Below are positions 51,241-61,215 of a stretch of 64,000 nt of DNA, in pieces. The number at the start of each line of letters is the position of its first letter. The stretch's first letter is position 1. The DNA is from Verrucomicrobiota bacterium (GTDB lineage Bacteria; Verrucomicrobiota; Verrucomicrobiia; JADLBR01). The position numbers and the translations under genes were made by a program. The DNA lies in NCBI GenBank assembly GCA_029560585.1, contig JAKQKQ010000038.1, positions 23,254-87,253 on the forward strand, written 5' to 3'. Under the pieces are notes generated by a model. It did no database searches. It worked only from the letters and a program-made list of their open reading frames with translations, and was not told the origin of the DNA.

Positions 51241-52650
51241 GTGCCCTTGAGGTTCACACAGTCTCAGTCCCTACAGCAGGCGCAGGTTTTCACGGCGCAG
51301 ATGCAGCAGGCGCTTGCTATGCTGCAGGCGCCCGCGATGGAGCTCCGGTCGCTCGTGCAGAAAGAGTTGAGCGAGAATCCGGTCTTGGAGGAGCCGCCGG
51401 AGACGGCCCCAGAACCCGCGGGCGATGGGGACGATGCGTTTCTCGATGCCAAGATCGCCCAGCTCCGGGAGATGGACGAGGACACGCGGGCATATTTTTT
51501 CAGGGAGAGATCTGGACCCCGGGCGACCGCGGAGGACGAGGAGAAACGCCAGTTCTTCTTTGACTCCGTTGTCGAGGCGCGATCCCTTGCGGATCATCTG
51601 GAGGAGCAACTGAGGTTCGCGACGACGGATCTCGGCGTGTTGCGGGCGGGGTTGGAGATCATCGGGGATATCGACGAGGACGGATTCCTGCGAGCCACGG
51701 ACGAAGAGATAGCGGCGGGCTGCGCGCAACCGCCGGAGACGGTGGCACGGGCGCTTGCGCTGGTGAGGTCGTTCGATCCCGTTGGCGTGGGGGCGCGGGA
51801 CCTTCGCGAGTGCCTGCTGATCCAGTTGGAGCGATTAGGCAAGGGGGAGGCGCTGGAGTCGTCCATCGTGCGGGATCACCTCGAAGACCTCGGGCGCAGG
51901 CGGTTTGACCAGATCGCTCGCGCGTGTGGCGAGGGCGTGCGCCGGGTCGTTGCCGCGGCCGAGTTCATCGCAACCTTGGTCCCGAAACCGGGCAGGGCCT
52001 TTCTGCCCGAGAATCGCTCGGACATCGTGGTGCCCGAGGTTTTTGTAACGAGAGGCGAGGACGGGGAGTGGCGGGTGGCGGTGAACGAGGATTGCCTGCC
52101 CCGCTTGCGCATCAGCAACGAGTATAAGGAGATGCTGGCATCCAGCGGGGGGCGGGACGACCTCAGGCGCTATCTTCGCGATCGGATCCGCTCTGGGAAA
52201 TCGTTCATTCACGCGATCCGGCAGAGGCAGGACACCATCCGGCGGATCGCGGAGGAGATCGTCAGGCGGCAGACGGATTTCCTGAACGAGGGCGTGTCGC
52301 GCCTCAAACCGATGACGCTGGCCCAAGTGGCGGAGGCCGTCGGCGTCCATGAGACCACCGTGAGCCGGGCGATCGCGAACAAGTACGCGCAGACACCCTG
52401 GGGAGTGTTTGAGCTGAAGTTCTTTTTCGCGCCGGGCTACAGGATCTCGGGTGGGGAGAGCCTCTCGAACAAGAGCGTCAAGGAGGCCCTCCAGCAGATC
52501 ATAGATGGCGAGGACAGGGCGCACCCGTTCTCCGACGAACAGATCGTCAAGATATTTGAAGGGCGGGGGTTGCCGATCGCCCGGCGGACGATCGCCAAGT
52601 ATCGGACCGATCTGGGGATCTTGCCCGCGAGCATGAGGCGGCGCGATTGA
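51241..52650 (+). CDS. rpoN: RNA polymerase sigma-54 factor
   Basis: 469 residues from the GTG at 51241; the GTG at 51223 is an alternative. Region I is Gln-rich (QSQSLQQAQVFTAQMQQAL), followed by an acidic region II. The core-binding and HTH part has TLAQVAEAVGVHETTVSRAI, and the RpoN box ARRTIAKYR is exact near the C-terminus. Sigma-54 directs -24/-12 promoters with enhancer-binding activators; in some bacteria it controls PEP-CTERM/exosortase genes. No activator gene is in the window. Confidence 0.95.
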   Translation: MPLRFTQSQSLQQAQVFTAQMQQALAMLQAPAMELRSLVQKELSENPVLEEPPETAPEPAGDGDDAFLDAKIAQLREMDEDTRAYFFRERSGPRATAEDEEKRQFFFDSVVEARSLADHLEEQLRFATTDLGVLRAGLEIIGDIDEDGFLRATDEEIAAGCAQPPETVARALALVRSFDPVGVGARDLRECLLIQLERLGKGEALESSIVRDHLEDLGRRRFDQIARACGEGVRRVVAAAEFIATLVPKPGRAFLPENRSDIVVPEVFVTRGEDGEWRVAVNEDCLPRLRISNEYKEMLASSGGRDDLRRYLRDRIRSGKSFIHAIRQRQDTIRRIAEEIVRRQTDFLNEGVSRLKPMTLAQVAEAVGVHETTVSRAIANKYAQTPWGVFELKFFFAPGYRISGGESLSNKSVKEALQQIIDGEDRAHPFSDEQIVKIFEGRGLPIARRTIAKYRTDLGILPASMRRRD

Positions 52651-52772
52651 GTCAATGGGGCGAGTCCCTGTGGCGGGATGCGTTTTGCGCGGCGGATGGC
52701 AGATCGGTTCTCACTTGGAGTTTGAGGGAAAGGCGGGCTAAAAGATGCGTTGCCGTGGCTGAGGACAGGAGC

Positions 52773-53681
52773 ATGGATGTGATTCGTTTTGAGAAACTGG
52801 AGGGCTGGCGGCCCGTGCGACCGACGTACGGCGTCGTGGGTTGGCCGGTGGCGCACACCTTATCTCCGCCGATGCACGCCGCGGCGATGTCCGCCCTTGG
52901 GATTGATGCCGACTATCTGGCGTTCGAGGTCAGGCCGGAGGATTTGCGAGGGGCGCTGGACATCCTGCAGAAGGCGGGTGTGCTGGGGCTCAATCTCACC
53001 GTGCCGCACAAGGCATTGGCGGTGGGATTGGTGGATGAGTTGTCGGATGAGGCGAGGCAGGTCGGTGTCGCCAATACCCTTGTCTTTGGCGAAGGTGGCC
53101 GTCGCACGGGGCACAACACCGACGCGCGCGGCTTCGGCAGGGCCATCCGAGAAGATTTTCGGATACCGCTGTCGGAATTGAAAGTGTTGATTCTTGGGGC
53201 CGGCGGCGCGGGGCGCGCCATTGCGCTGCAGGCGGCGCGTGACCGGGCGGAGCGGATCGTGATCGCGAACCGTACAGAGGCACGAGCCGAGGCGCTGGCG
53301 CGGGACATCGCACCCATATTTTTGGGCGATAAACTGGAGGGACAGGCGGCGCGCCTGAGGGCGGTCCGGTTGGATACGGATGTTCTGGCCCGGGAGGTGG
53401 ATGGCGTGGATCTGGTCGTCAACGCGACATCGGTGGGCATGCGGCCTGGCGACCCGTCGCCGCTGGCGCCGCACCTCATTCGGCCCCACCATCTGGTCTA
53501 CGACACGATCTACAGTCCCCCGCGGACGCCCCTCCTTGAAGCTGCGACGGAAATGGGCGCGCGCGGGGTCAACGGCCTGTCCATGTTGTTGCATCAGGGG
53601 GCTCTTTCGCTGGAACTCTGGCTTGGTCGATCGGCGCCCGTGGAGGTCATGCGCCGGGCGCTCAGGAGGGCGGCGGGTTGA
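52773..53681 (+). CDS. aroE: Shikimate dehydrogenase
   Basis: 302 residues from the ATG at 52773 (GAGGACAGG upstream). GVVGWPVAHTLSPPMHAAAM binds shikimate, LNLTVPHKALAV has the catalytic Lys, NTDARGFGRAI the catalytic Asp, and LILGAGGAGRAIALQAARD binds NADP. Thr replaces Ser in the HSLSP motif. It reduces 3-dehydroshikimate in aromatic amino acid synthesis. Its TGA stop overlaps the ATG of the next gene by one base. Confidence 0.94.
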   Translation: MDVIRFEKLEGWRPVRPTYGVVGWPVAHTLSPPMHAAAMSALGIDADYLAFEVRPEDLRGALDILQKAGVLGLNLTVPHKALAVGLVDELSDEARQVGVANTLVFGEGGRRTGHNTDARGFGRAIREDFRIPLSELKVLILGAGGAGRAIALQAARDRAERIVIANRTEARAEALARDIAPIFLGDKLEGQAARLRAVRLDTDVLAREVDGVDLVVNATSVGMRPGDPSPLAPHLIRPHHLVYDTIYSPPRTPLLEAATEMGARGVNGLSMLLHQGALSLELWLGRSAPVEVMRRALRRAAG

Positions 53682-54532
53682 TGCACGATTTCTGGGATCT
53701 GCTGGCATCGCGCCATCCAGTGATGACGGCATACGTGTTCGTGCTCGGCGCCTGCATCGGTTCATTTGCCAATGCGTGCGCGTACCGGATACCCCGGGAG
53801 ATAGGGCTTTCAGATGAGAGGTCTTTTTGCCCTTTGTGCGGGGCGCGGATCCAGTGGTTTCACAACATCCCGATTTTCAGCTGGTTCTGGCTGCGGGGGC
53901 GATGCGCGAGTTGTGGGGGGAGGATCAGCGCCCTGTACCCGGTGATTGAATTGATGGGGGGTGTGCTGTTTGCCCTATTGTACGTGCGGCACGGGCTGCC
54001 GATCGCGGCGGCCTACTGGGTGTTAACCGGGATGCTCTTGGTCGGCATGCGCACGGACATCGAATGGCAGATCATTCCGGACCGCGTGACGCTGGGTGGT
54101 TTTGCGACCGGAGTGGGGTTCTCTGCGGCCCTGCCCGGGATGCACGGGGCGGTGGGTGCCGTCGCAGGGATCAAGGAGGCGGTCATCGGGGCGATCATCT
54201 GCGGCGTGGCGCTATATATGGTGGCATGGTTGGGCACGCGGATGTTGAAGAAGGACGCGATGGGGCTCGGTGACGTGAAACTCATGTTGTGTTTCGGCGC
54301 GTTCCTTGGATGGCAGGGCGGGATTTTCAGCGCCATGGCGGGTTCGGTGATTGGGGCCGTCGTCGGAATCGTCTTCCTCTGGGCTTCCGGAAGGAAATGG
54401 GGAAGCTTCATGGCGATCCCCTTTGGTCCGCCCCTCATGCTCGGGGCGTGGCTCTGGTTGCTCGGCGGTCGGGAGGCATGGAATGCGTATCTTTCGGACG
54501 CCCCAGAGTTGTCGTTCCTGCTTGCGCCGTAG
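53681..54532 (+). CDS. pilD: Prepilin peptidase, A24 family
   Basis: 283 residues. GSFANACAYRIPRE (N-terminal methylase region), the zinc pairs CPLCGARIQW and CASCGGRIS, then the two catalytic aspartates in TDIEWQIIPD and GLGDVKLMLCFGA. Eight or so membrane helices. It cleaves and N-methylates type IV pilins and pseudopilins. It overlaps aroE, a common arrangement. No pilin genes are in the window. Confidence 0.93.
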   Translation: MHDFWDLLASRHPVMTAYVFVLGACIGSFANACAYRIPREIGLSDERSFCPLCGARIQWFHNIPIFSWFWLRGRCASCGGRISALYPVIELMGGVLFALLYVRHGLPIAAAYWVLTGMLLVGMRTDIEWQIIPDRVTLGGFATGVGFSAALPGMHGAVGAVAGIKEAVIGAIICGVALYMVAWLGTRMLKKDAMGLGDVKLMLCFGAFLGWQGGIFSAMAGSVIGAVVGIVFLWASGRKWGSFMAIPFGPPLMLGAWLWLLGGREAWNAYLSDAPELSFLLAP

Positions 54533-54552
54533 CTCGATAGGAAGAGATGCCA

Positions 54553-54610
54553 GCCGTCTCTGCGAGGCGGCCACGCGTGCCCGCATGGCCGCCTGACAAA
54601 GGCGGCCCAC
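54553..54610 (+). repeat. REP pair downstream of pilD
   Basis: A diverged REP GCCGTCTCTGCGAGGCGGC (54553-54571) and GCCGCCTGACAAAGGCGGC plus CCAC (54588-54610). It sits in the convergent gap between pilD and the AsmA-like gene. Confidence 0.75.
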
Positions 54611-54717
54611 ATTTTCATGCCCGGTGGTCCGGCAGCCGCCGGATGGGTTCCGGCTCGTGAATGCAAATCGCGGCATCGGTCATGGGGCGAATGGGGGGCT
54701 ATGCGCGGGGCGACGCG

Positions 54718-57075
54718 TCATTTGCCCAATATCTTCGCCCCCCATGTGACGTTCTTGATGGGCCCTGTGCCGTGGTACTCAAAGAGCTTGCTCACCGGGA
54801 ACAGCACCACGCCGACGGGGCCGCGCATGTTGACTCGGGCGTCGGCGTCAAGATGGTCGCGCACCATGCTGTAGTCGCCGCTGCATATCATGGCGAAGGT
54901 CGTGCTCTTCAGGGCGAGATCCTTCCACCGCAGAACGCCATTCTCCACGACGAAGTCGCAGCCGGCATTCTCGGCGCGGGCATAGCCCAGGTTGGGTATG
55001 AACACGCTCATGAGGGCGGATAGGCCGCCGAAGATCGGGATCTTTAGGATGTTGCCCTGGCGGATGTCCGCCCTGCCCGTACCGTTGAGCGTCCCAAGTT
55101 GATCGATTACGCCGCGCACGGATAGCTTTCCCGATAGGGAGCCCGAGACATCCTCGACTTTGAAGAACGCGCGCATCAGCCGGTCAAAGGCGATGGCGCG
55201 CACGTCGAAGTCCAGATCGAACCGGGCGTCGCGCCTTGTGAAATCGAAGTCGCCGCTCATGCCCAGACCACCCTCATAAACGCTGGCGTCGAGCGACTCC
55301 ATTTTCATGCGCATGCCCTCGAAGCGGAGCGCCGCCCGGACGGAGCCGGCGGGGACATCGACTCCAAGGAAAGGGTAATCGAGGCCGTTTCCCCGGACGC
55401 GCAGATCGAACCGGGAGAGCGCGCCTCCCCCGAGATCGATCAGGCCATCCAGATCGAAATGGGGGGGGGTGGCGAACCGGTATGGGCGGCAGTACTTTTC
55501 AAAATTGCCGCCGAACAGGTGGGCCGTTTCTTGCACGTGGAGGGCGCCCTGGGCCTGCTGGATCTCGAGGAGTTGCGTGTCGAGGTCAAAGCTCATCTCG
55601 GGGCAGCTTCCCTCCCCCTCCGGCTTGGCGAGCACGACATTGCGAAGGGTGAGTTTTCGGCCGTCCAGGTCCATCAGGGCGGCGACCTGGCGCAAGAGGA
55701 TGCCTTTGTAGCGGGCGTTTCTCACATCGACCTTGCCCCCGATTTTCAGTTTCTTGGGGTCGTCGGGAGGCATGGAGGCATCAAGATTCAGGGTGACGCC
55801 CTCGGAGAACTCGCAGGAATTGAAGAAGGGCTGTGCGTTCGTGGGCAGCAGCGGCTGCACGAGGGCGGGGTTGAATTTGCCGCTGAGCGTGCCGCGGGTG
55901 CCTACTGAGGATGCGTCCCGCAGGACGCGGGCGACAACGGTCTCGCCGCCGGTCTCGATCGTGGCCTCGGGTATAAAGACCTTTCCGGCCTCGAATGCGG
56001 CCGGGATCTGGAGGTGGTCGATGCGGCGTCCTGCGAATTCGAGATCGCGCCAATCGGCGTCGATCAGCGTGCGCACAGATAATGGCCCATCCCAGTTGGC
56101 CTGCAGCTCGGCCCGCGTCGAAGGGCGCGCGCCAAACTTGAGGGACGAGGTGGCGCTCCTCGCGGGTTCTGGAAGCAGGGGATAGGCCCAGCCCGGGTCA
56201 CCGGACCATTCGACGACGGCCGAGGCCCGTTTATCGGCAAGGTCGGCTCTGCAGGACAGCGCGATGCTTGTGTCGGGTGCCACGCGGATCTCGAGTTTCG
56301 GTATCCTGAGGACGTTTGCCTGGAATGTCGCAACGCCCCGGGCGTCTCGGATGGCGATGTCGCGCCAACGCATGGTCGGGGCCCTGAGGTGGACCTCTGC
56401 AAGAAACTGATCGATCGCCTGGGAACCCCTGAAGGAGATGGTCAACTTTATGGGTTTTGCCGAATGGATCTCGGAGGCGAGCTCTTCCGCGCGGCGCCAT
56501 GTGGGGGCCAACCCGGAAAGGTCGAGGGGTTTCGACGGCCCCGAGCTCGAGCGATGGCGGAACGCGGCCCAGGGGATTCTGCCGGCACCCTCAATGGTGA
56601 CGTTGAGGAGTCGGGCGCTCAGGGACTCGAGGATGAATTCATCGGGCCCCAGCGAAGCCGAGGCCCGGATGTCCCGGATGACGGCCCGGGTCGACGCATC
56701 GAGGCGAGTCTCGACGCTGGTGCCGTAGAAATCGATGGAGTGGAGGAATGGCTGCCTTCGCCACCACGACCACCAGGCGACACCGCACCGGATCCTATCG
56801 GCGTGGCAGGTGGTCTCGGCATCGGACAGGGCGCTCCGCCAGACGGCGTCGCGGATGATGAGGCGGCCGGCGGGATCGACGTAGAGCTTCGCATAATCAA
56901 AATGCATGCCCCTGCGGCCGAGTTCGTCTCGCAGGCGGGATTGCCAGGCGGGGGGGATTCCCCAGATGCGGAACGCCAGGATCAGCGCCGCGCCGGTTGC
57001 GGCGATGATCGCGACGGCACCGATCAGGGTCCGCACGAGGCCCGAGGCGACGGCATGTAAGCGATCATGGTTCAA
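54718..57075 (-). CDS. AsmA-like/YhdP-type membrane-anchored protein
   Basis: 785 residues. One N-terminal membrane helix (AVAIIAATGAALILAF). The long rest is beta-rich with the C-terminal AsmA_2 pattern: GKLSVRGVIDQLGTLNGTGRADIRQGNIL given in parts as GVIDQLGTLNGTG and RADIRQGNILKIPIFG, followed by ENGVLRWKDLALKS and DHLDADARVNMRGP. AsmA-like proteins bridge the membranes and are implicated in lipid transport to the outer membrane. Last gene of the five-gene ABC operon, 51 bp after the DUF4340 gene. Confidence 0.85.
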   Translation of the reverse strand: MNHDRLHAVASGLVRTLIGAVAIIAATGAALILAFRIWGIPPAWQSRLRDELGRRGMHFDYAKLYVDPAGRLIIRDAVWRSALSDAETTCHADRIRCGVAWWSWWRRQPFLHSIDFYGTSVETRLDASTRAVIRDIRASASLGPDEFILESLSARLLNVTIEGAGRIPWAAFRHRSSSGPSKPLDLSGLAPTWRRAEELASEIHSAKPIKLTISFRGSQAIDQFLAEVHLRAPTMRWRDIAIRDARGVATFQANVLRIPKLEIRVAPDTSIALSCRADLADKRASAVVEWSGDPGWAYPLLPEPARSATSSLKFGARPSTRAELQANWDGPLSVRTLIDADWRDLEFAGRRIDHLQIPAAFEAGKVFIPEATIETGGETVVARVLRDASSVGTRGTLSGKFNPALVQPLLPTNAQPFFNSCEFSEGVTLNLDASMPPDDPKKLKIGGKVDVRNARYKGILLRQVAALMDLDGRKLTLRNVVLAKPEGEGSCPEMSFDLDTQLLEIQQAQGALHVQETAHLFGGNFEKYCRPYRFATPPHFDLDGLIDLGGGALSRFDLRVRGNGLDYPFLGVDVPAGSVRAALRFEGMRMKMESLDASVYEGGLGMSGDFDFTRRDARFDLDFDVRAIAFDRLMRAFFKVEDVSGSLSGKLSVRGVIDQLGTLNGTGRADIRQGNILKIPIFGGLSALMSVFIPNLGYARAENAGCDFVVENGVLRWKDLALKSTTFAMICSGDYSMVRDHLDADARVNMRGPVGVVLFPVSKLFEYHGTGPIKNVTWGAKILGK

Positions 57076-57126
57076 GGGTGATAAAAAGCTGGCGCTCGCG
57101 GACGTGCTGGCAAGGGGTGCTCTGGA

Positions 57127-58968
57127 TCAACGTTTCTTGACCTCGGCGGGTCCTCGTGCCGCGGGGTCTGGTGCGACTGGCTTGTTGGAAGGGGGTTCGG
57201 GTGATCGATCCGCCTCCGAGATGGGATGGGTGAGGAGGGAGGCCTCTGGGCGGGCCAGTTCGAAGAAGAGGTCTGGGGCACCGCCGCCCTCGGCCCATCC
57301 GATCCAGCGGTCATCCTCGTGCCAGACTCGGAGGATGGCACCGCCCTCGATCGTAAAGGTCGCCACCGGGGCGTCCATTTTTCCGGCTGGAGTTGGACCG
57401 AGCCACGATTTGGCCTCGAGTCTGCCGAGGAGATCGGCGACGGAATTGGCCGATGCCTGATCGATGGTCCCCGGCGGATCGGCGTCCCATCTGGACCGGG
57501 TGAGCGATAGCCGGTATTCGCTGGACCCGCGCTTGACGGCGAAAGATCTCACCTGGCCATTGAGGCGCCAGACGGACTTGTTGCGCCATTCCCAGGGTTC
57601 CGCCTTGAGCGGGGCGAGATCGCTTTCGGTAATGCCAACCACGAACGGCTCGGGCTCAACAACGCAGTCGCAAATATTCGTTCTCGGGGGTGCCACGATG
57701 AGCGTGGCATCGAGACGTCGGCCGCCCGCCACCGGCCTGCCCTCTGCGGGTTCGGAGCCCGCCCGCGTCCAGAGTTCGAGCCGGGCGATCGGCTTGTCGA
57801 GGCCGAGGGCGGTGGGATCGGTGACCGCATCCGCCGTGAAGCGCAAGACCTGCAGGTCGCAGCAGCGCTCCACAAAGCGAGCGACCGCCTCGTTGTTGGC
57901 CGGGGACATCTCCAGTTCGCCGGGGGGCACGATCTTCCAGGCGCCGCCCTCGCGGACCGCCTCCATCCTGACATCGCCGCGCGTCAGGACGACCCGTTCC
58001 ACCGCATCCGCTTCGACCGGGATCAGTCGCCTGTCCCTCAGATCCTCGGCGGTTGCAGAGAGCACGCCGAGCAGGTTCGTCGAGACCGAGACGATCGAAG
58101 ATGACTCCGGTCGTCTCGCGAACGTGGCGCCCGGCCGCTCGGGGTCGGCGGAGCCGAATTGCACCTCCGCGTCGTCGCCATCTCGAACCTCGAGGTGGAC
58201 GGAGACCGGTGGTTCCTTGAGACCAAAATCCTGCAGGCGGCTGTCATCGTCGGAGACGAAGCGCTCGATCCGCGCGCGGCCGAGGGCGGCCAGGATCGCC
58301 CGGACGCGTGGGGCGGAGGCGCGGGCGCTCAGCGGGCTCTTCAGGAGCCAGCGGTCGCCGCGGTGCTCCAGGCGGACTTTGGACGATGGGTTTGCGAGGC
58401 GGATTTCCTCGACGCGCTCGGGCTCGAAATCCACGAGCCTGCGGCTGCGCCAATCGGATGCGGGGCGCGACAGCAGGTCGAGGATGCCGGCCCCGATCGC
58501 ATAGACGCGCCGGACGTTCTTTTGGGTCTGCGCGTAGACGCTGGCGCCCATCGGGGCGCGGGCGCCGAGGCGGAGTTCGATCTCTTCGCCGTCCCAGCGG
58601 GCCCGCAGCACGACGGCGGGCGGTGTCAGGCCATAGGCCTCGAGCCCTTTCTCCGTATCGGGGGCATCGAATTGGCGGGCGAACTCGAGGTTGCGGAGTT
58701 CGCGGACCAGCGCATCCACGGCCTCGCCGTCGGCGGTGAGTTCAACGGGTTCGGCGATGCGCCAGCGCCCGTCGGTTTTCTTGAGCAAGATGCGGTCGTG
58801 GGGGTTCTTTATCGAGATCCAGGCGATCTCTCCGGCCGGGATCTTGTAGAGGCTGGCGGCGTGCTTGTGCGCCTCGTCCGTGGAACTCCAGTCCCTTTCG
58901 AACACGAGGATGAAGGCGACCAGCAGGGCGCACAGGAGGGCGAGGAGAATGGGTGTCGCTCGATTCAT
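57127..58968 (-). CDS. DUF4340-domain protein
   Basis: 613 residues. N-terminal membrane anchor (PILLALLCALLVAFILVF). Several repeats of a 150-200-residue unit: IAWISIKNPHDRILLKKTDGRW, LEAYGLTPPAVVLRARW, LQDFGLKEPPVSVHLEVRDG and ALGLDKPIARLELW have the LxxYGLxxPxxxV/L motif of DUF4340. Such proteins accompany Gld-type ABC exporters. Starts 20 bp after the gldG-like gene; ATG at 58968. Confidence 0.88.
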   Translation of the reverse strand: MNRATPILLALLCALLVAFILVFERDWSSTDEAHKHAASLYKIPAGEIAWISIKNPHDRILLKKTDGRWRIAEPVELTADGEAVDALVRELRNLEFARQFDAPDTEKGLEAYGLTPPAVVLRARWDGEEIELRLGARAPMGASVYAQTQKNVRRVYAIGAGILDLLSRPASDWRSRRLVDFEPERVEEIRLANPSSKVRLEHRGDRWLLKSPLSARASAPRVRAILAALGRARIERFVSDDDSRLQDFGLKEPPVSVHLEVRDGDDAEVQFGSADPERPGATFARRPESSSIVSVSTNLLGVLSATAEDLRDRRLIPVEADAVERVVLTRGDVRMEAVREGGAWKIVPPGELEMSPANNEAVARFVERCCDLQVLRFTADAVTDPTALGLDKPIARLELWTRAGSEPAEGRPVAGGRRLDATLIVAPPRTNICDCVVEPEPFVVGITESDLAPLKAEPWEWRNKSVWRLNGQVRSFAVKRGSSEYRLSLTRSRWDADPPGTIDQASANSVADLLGRLEAKSWLGPTPAGKMDAPVATFTIEGGAILRVWHEDDRWIGWAEGGGAPDLFFELARPEASLLTHPISEADRSPEPPSNKPVAPDPAARGPAEVKKR

Positions 58969-58988
58969 CTCATTGTCTGGTGCATTCC

Positions 58989-60455
58989 TTAGGAGCGCCG
59001 TTGGAACCAGGCGGCGGCGCCGACAAACAGGATGCTCGCCGGGATGACCACGCCCACCAACAGCCCGAGGGTGGCCAATTGCGCGACTGACAGGGAGTAG
59101 CTGTTTCGCCTGGGCTGTTTGGGCGCGATGCCGATGAGTTGATCCTGCCGGACCATCCAATTTATCGCATTGCGGGCGAGATCGGCGGCGAGGGGCGAGC
59201 GGAGAAGGCCGTCGTTGGTGAAGATGCCGGAGCATCCGACGGCGACCAGTCGGGCCCCGGCGAGATCGACGTTCTCGTTGCCCACCCTGCCGCTGTCCAC
59301 GGCGATGGCCATGCAGAGGGGACCCCGGTGATCGCGCCCCTCGTCGAATCTGGCGGTCTCCGACAACCCTTCGGTCTCGCCCCACGCGGAGCTGGGCGAG
59401 AAGACCAGCTCGGTGATGCGGGTGCCCTCCTTGCCCGATGTCGGCGCGCGGACAAACGAGAGGGTGTTATGGAAGAGAAGGTTGATTTTCTTGAACCGCG
59501 AGACGATGGGGTGATTGCCGTACGTTTCCGCGGGGATGGTTTGCACCAGCACGGGGACACCGGCCACGCGGGCGGGCCAGACCACCACTTCATCTCTGGC
59601 GATGACGCCCATCCGCTCGAGGAGGTTTCCGAGGCCATGGGGCTTGCCCGGATCGAGCATGAGGAGGAGATTGCCGCCCCTCCCGATGTACCCGTTGAGG
59701 AGCTCGAGTTCCTGGGGTTGGAAAGGGGAGACGGGGCCGGCGACCACCACGGCGTCGGCGTCCTGCGGCAACTGGGGTTGCATCAGCAGGTTGATGGTGC
59801 CGACGTCGGCGTTGTCCCGGCCTATTCGGTCGCGGAGGTCCGACAGTCCCCGTTCCTCCTTGGAGGCGGGATCGCCCTCGCCATGGCCCTGGGTGAAGTA
59901 GACTTTCTTGCGCTTTCCCGAGATGAGGGAGGCGATGGCGGAAGTGACGCGGTCCTCGGTGTTGAATGCGCCGATGCGATCGCCGAAGGGCGGCCCCTTG
60001 TCGATCTCGAACAGGTCGGTTGCCGGGATCACCCGGTGATTGCCACCGGCCCGGACAATGACGACATCGTCCTGGGACGCCAGCTGGTACTCGGTGGCGA
60101 GCGCCTCGGCCCTCGCGCGCTCGATGAAGCGATCGACGACCTCGAGGCGGACCCGCCCCGAACCCTCGTCCCGGTACCTCTCCAGCAGGCCCTTCACCTC
60201 CGTATAGCCAACGCTGTCGCCGCTGAAGAGCATGAAGATGCGCACCGGTGATTCGAGGGAGTTCAGGAGGTTCCTGGTCTTGTCCGAGAGGGTGAAGGTG
60301 CCGGTTGCCGACAGGTCAAACGTCTTGTAGTGCCGGTACGAAAGGTAGTTCACCAGGCCCGCCAGGAGACACCCCAGGATGATCGAGACGGTGACGTTGC
60401 TCCCAATCGCCGTCCTCGACGGGCCCCTCGCCAGCGCCTTTTTCTTTTGCGGCAT
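58989..60455 (-). CDS. GldG-like ABC transporter accessory protein
   Basis: 488 residues. Membrane helix near residues 25-42 and another near the C-terminus (ATLGLLVGVVIPASILFVG). The periplasmic body has SATGTFTLSDKTRNLLNSLESPV and DAVVVAGPVSPFQPQELELLNGYI (quoted in parts), with RKKVYFTQGHGEGDP, all of the GldG/ABC_transp_aux type (DUF4350-like). It follows the permease by 4 bases. Its job is export or membrane organisation of an unknown substrate. Confidence 0.88.
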   Translation of the reverse strand: MPQKKKALARGPSRTAIGSNVTVSIILGCLLAGLVNYLSYRHYKTFDLSATGTFTLSDKTRNLLNSLESPVRIFMLFSGDSVGYTEVKGLLERYRDEGSGRVRLEVVDRFIERARAEALATEYQLASQDDVVIVRAGGNHRVIPATDLFEIDKGPPFGDRIGAFNTEDRVTSAIASLISGKRKKVYFTQGHGEGDPASKEERGLSDLRDRIGRDNADVGTINLLMQPQLPQDADAVVVAGPVSPFQPQELELLNGYIGRGGNLLLMLDPGKPHGLGNLLERMGVIARDEVVVWPARVAGVPVLVQTIPAETYGNHPIVSRFKKINLLFHNTLSFVRAPTSGKEGTRITELVFSPSSAWGETEGLSETARFDEGRDHRGPLCMAIAVDSGRVGNENVDLAGARLVAVGCSGIFTNDGLLRSPLAADLARNAINWMVRQDQLIGIAPKQPRRNSYSLSVAQLATLGLLVGVVIPASILFVGAAAWFQRRS

Positions 60456-60459
60456 GGTC

Positions 60460-61215
60460 TCAGGTCCTCCAGCGGCGACTTTCCAAAACGCATTTCGTGG
60501 CGAACAGCATCAGCGCGGTTAGGGAAAGGTAGAAGACCGGGACTTTTGTGGTGACGAGGCCCCGTGAGAATTTCTCCATGTGGTCGAAGACAGAGATATG
60601 GTACAGGACCTCGCGGAACGGGCCCGGGATATCCAGGAAGATGAAAAGGCCCGCAAAAAAGAAAAGGACCGTCATCGAGAAGGAGAGGATGGCGGCGATG
60701 ATCTGGTTGCGGGTGAGGGCGGATGCGAGCAGCCCGAAGGAGGCAAAGAGCAATCCCATGAGCAAGACCATGAGGTAGCTGCACCACGTCGGCCCCGCGG
60801 CGAGCGGCACGTTCGAGAGGGAAACGAGCCGGAAGGTGGGCAGAAACAGCAGTGTTGGCAACCAGATGGCAGCGTAGAGGGTGAGCACGGCAAAGTACTT
60901 GGCGAGCACGACCTCCCAATCGCGGACGGGCGCCGTCATGAGGCCCTCGAAGGTCCCCTGGGCGTATTCCTCGGCGAAGATCCGCATGGTCAGCACGGGC
61001 ATCACGACGACCTGCGCGAACCAGATGGGGAACCCGTTGAAGAAAAACTCGGTGACGGTCCATTGGCTGGCCTCGTGGTTGAGTATATGGACCGAGACGT
61101 AGAACGCCCAGCCGGCGACCACCAGGAAGCAGAAGCCGACGACATAGGCGATGGGCGACACGAACAGCGAGAGGATCTCGCGCCGGTATTGGATGGCCGT
61201 GGTGCGGATGCTCAT
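60460..61215 (-). CDS. ABC transporter permease, ABC-2/GldF-like
   Basis: 251 residues, six membrane helices. YRREILSLFVSPIAYVVGF, MRIFAEEYAQGTFEGLMTAPVRDWEVVLAKY (in parts: MRIFAEEYAQGTFEGLM) and ALTRNQIIAAILSFSM are typical of ABC-2 permeases of the GldF/NatB kind. The ATG at 61215 overlaps the ATPase stop by four bases, so the start is well fixed. Confidence 0.9.
   Translation of the reverse strand: MSIRTTAIQYRREILSLFVSPIAYVVGFCFLVVAGWAFYVSVHILNHEASQWTVTEFFFNGFPIWFAQVVVMPVLTMRIFAEEYAQGTFEGLMTAPVRDWEVVLAKYFAVLTLYAAIWLPTLLFLPTFRLVSLSNVPLAAGPTWCSYLMVLLMGLLFASFGLLASALTRNQIIAAILSFSMTVLFFFAGLFIFLDIPGPFREVLYHISVFDHMEKFSRGLVTTKVPVFYLSLTALMLFATKCVLESRRWRT

Noticed and set aside
51241..51260. rpoN starting far upstream in the long open frame from 50395
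   Set aside because: The upstream part is antisense to the metallo-hydrolase gene and lacks sigma-54 features; the Gln-rich region I starts just after 51241.
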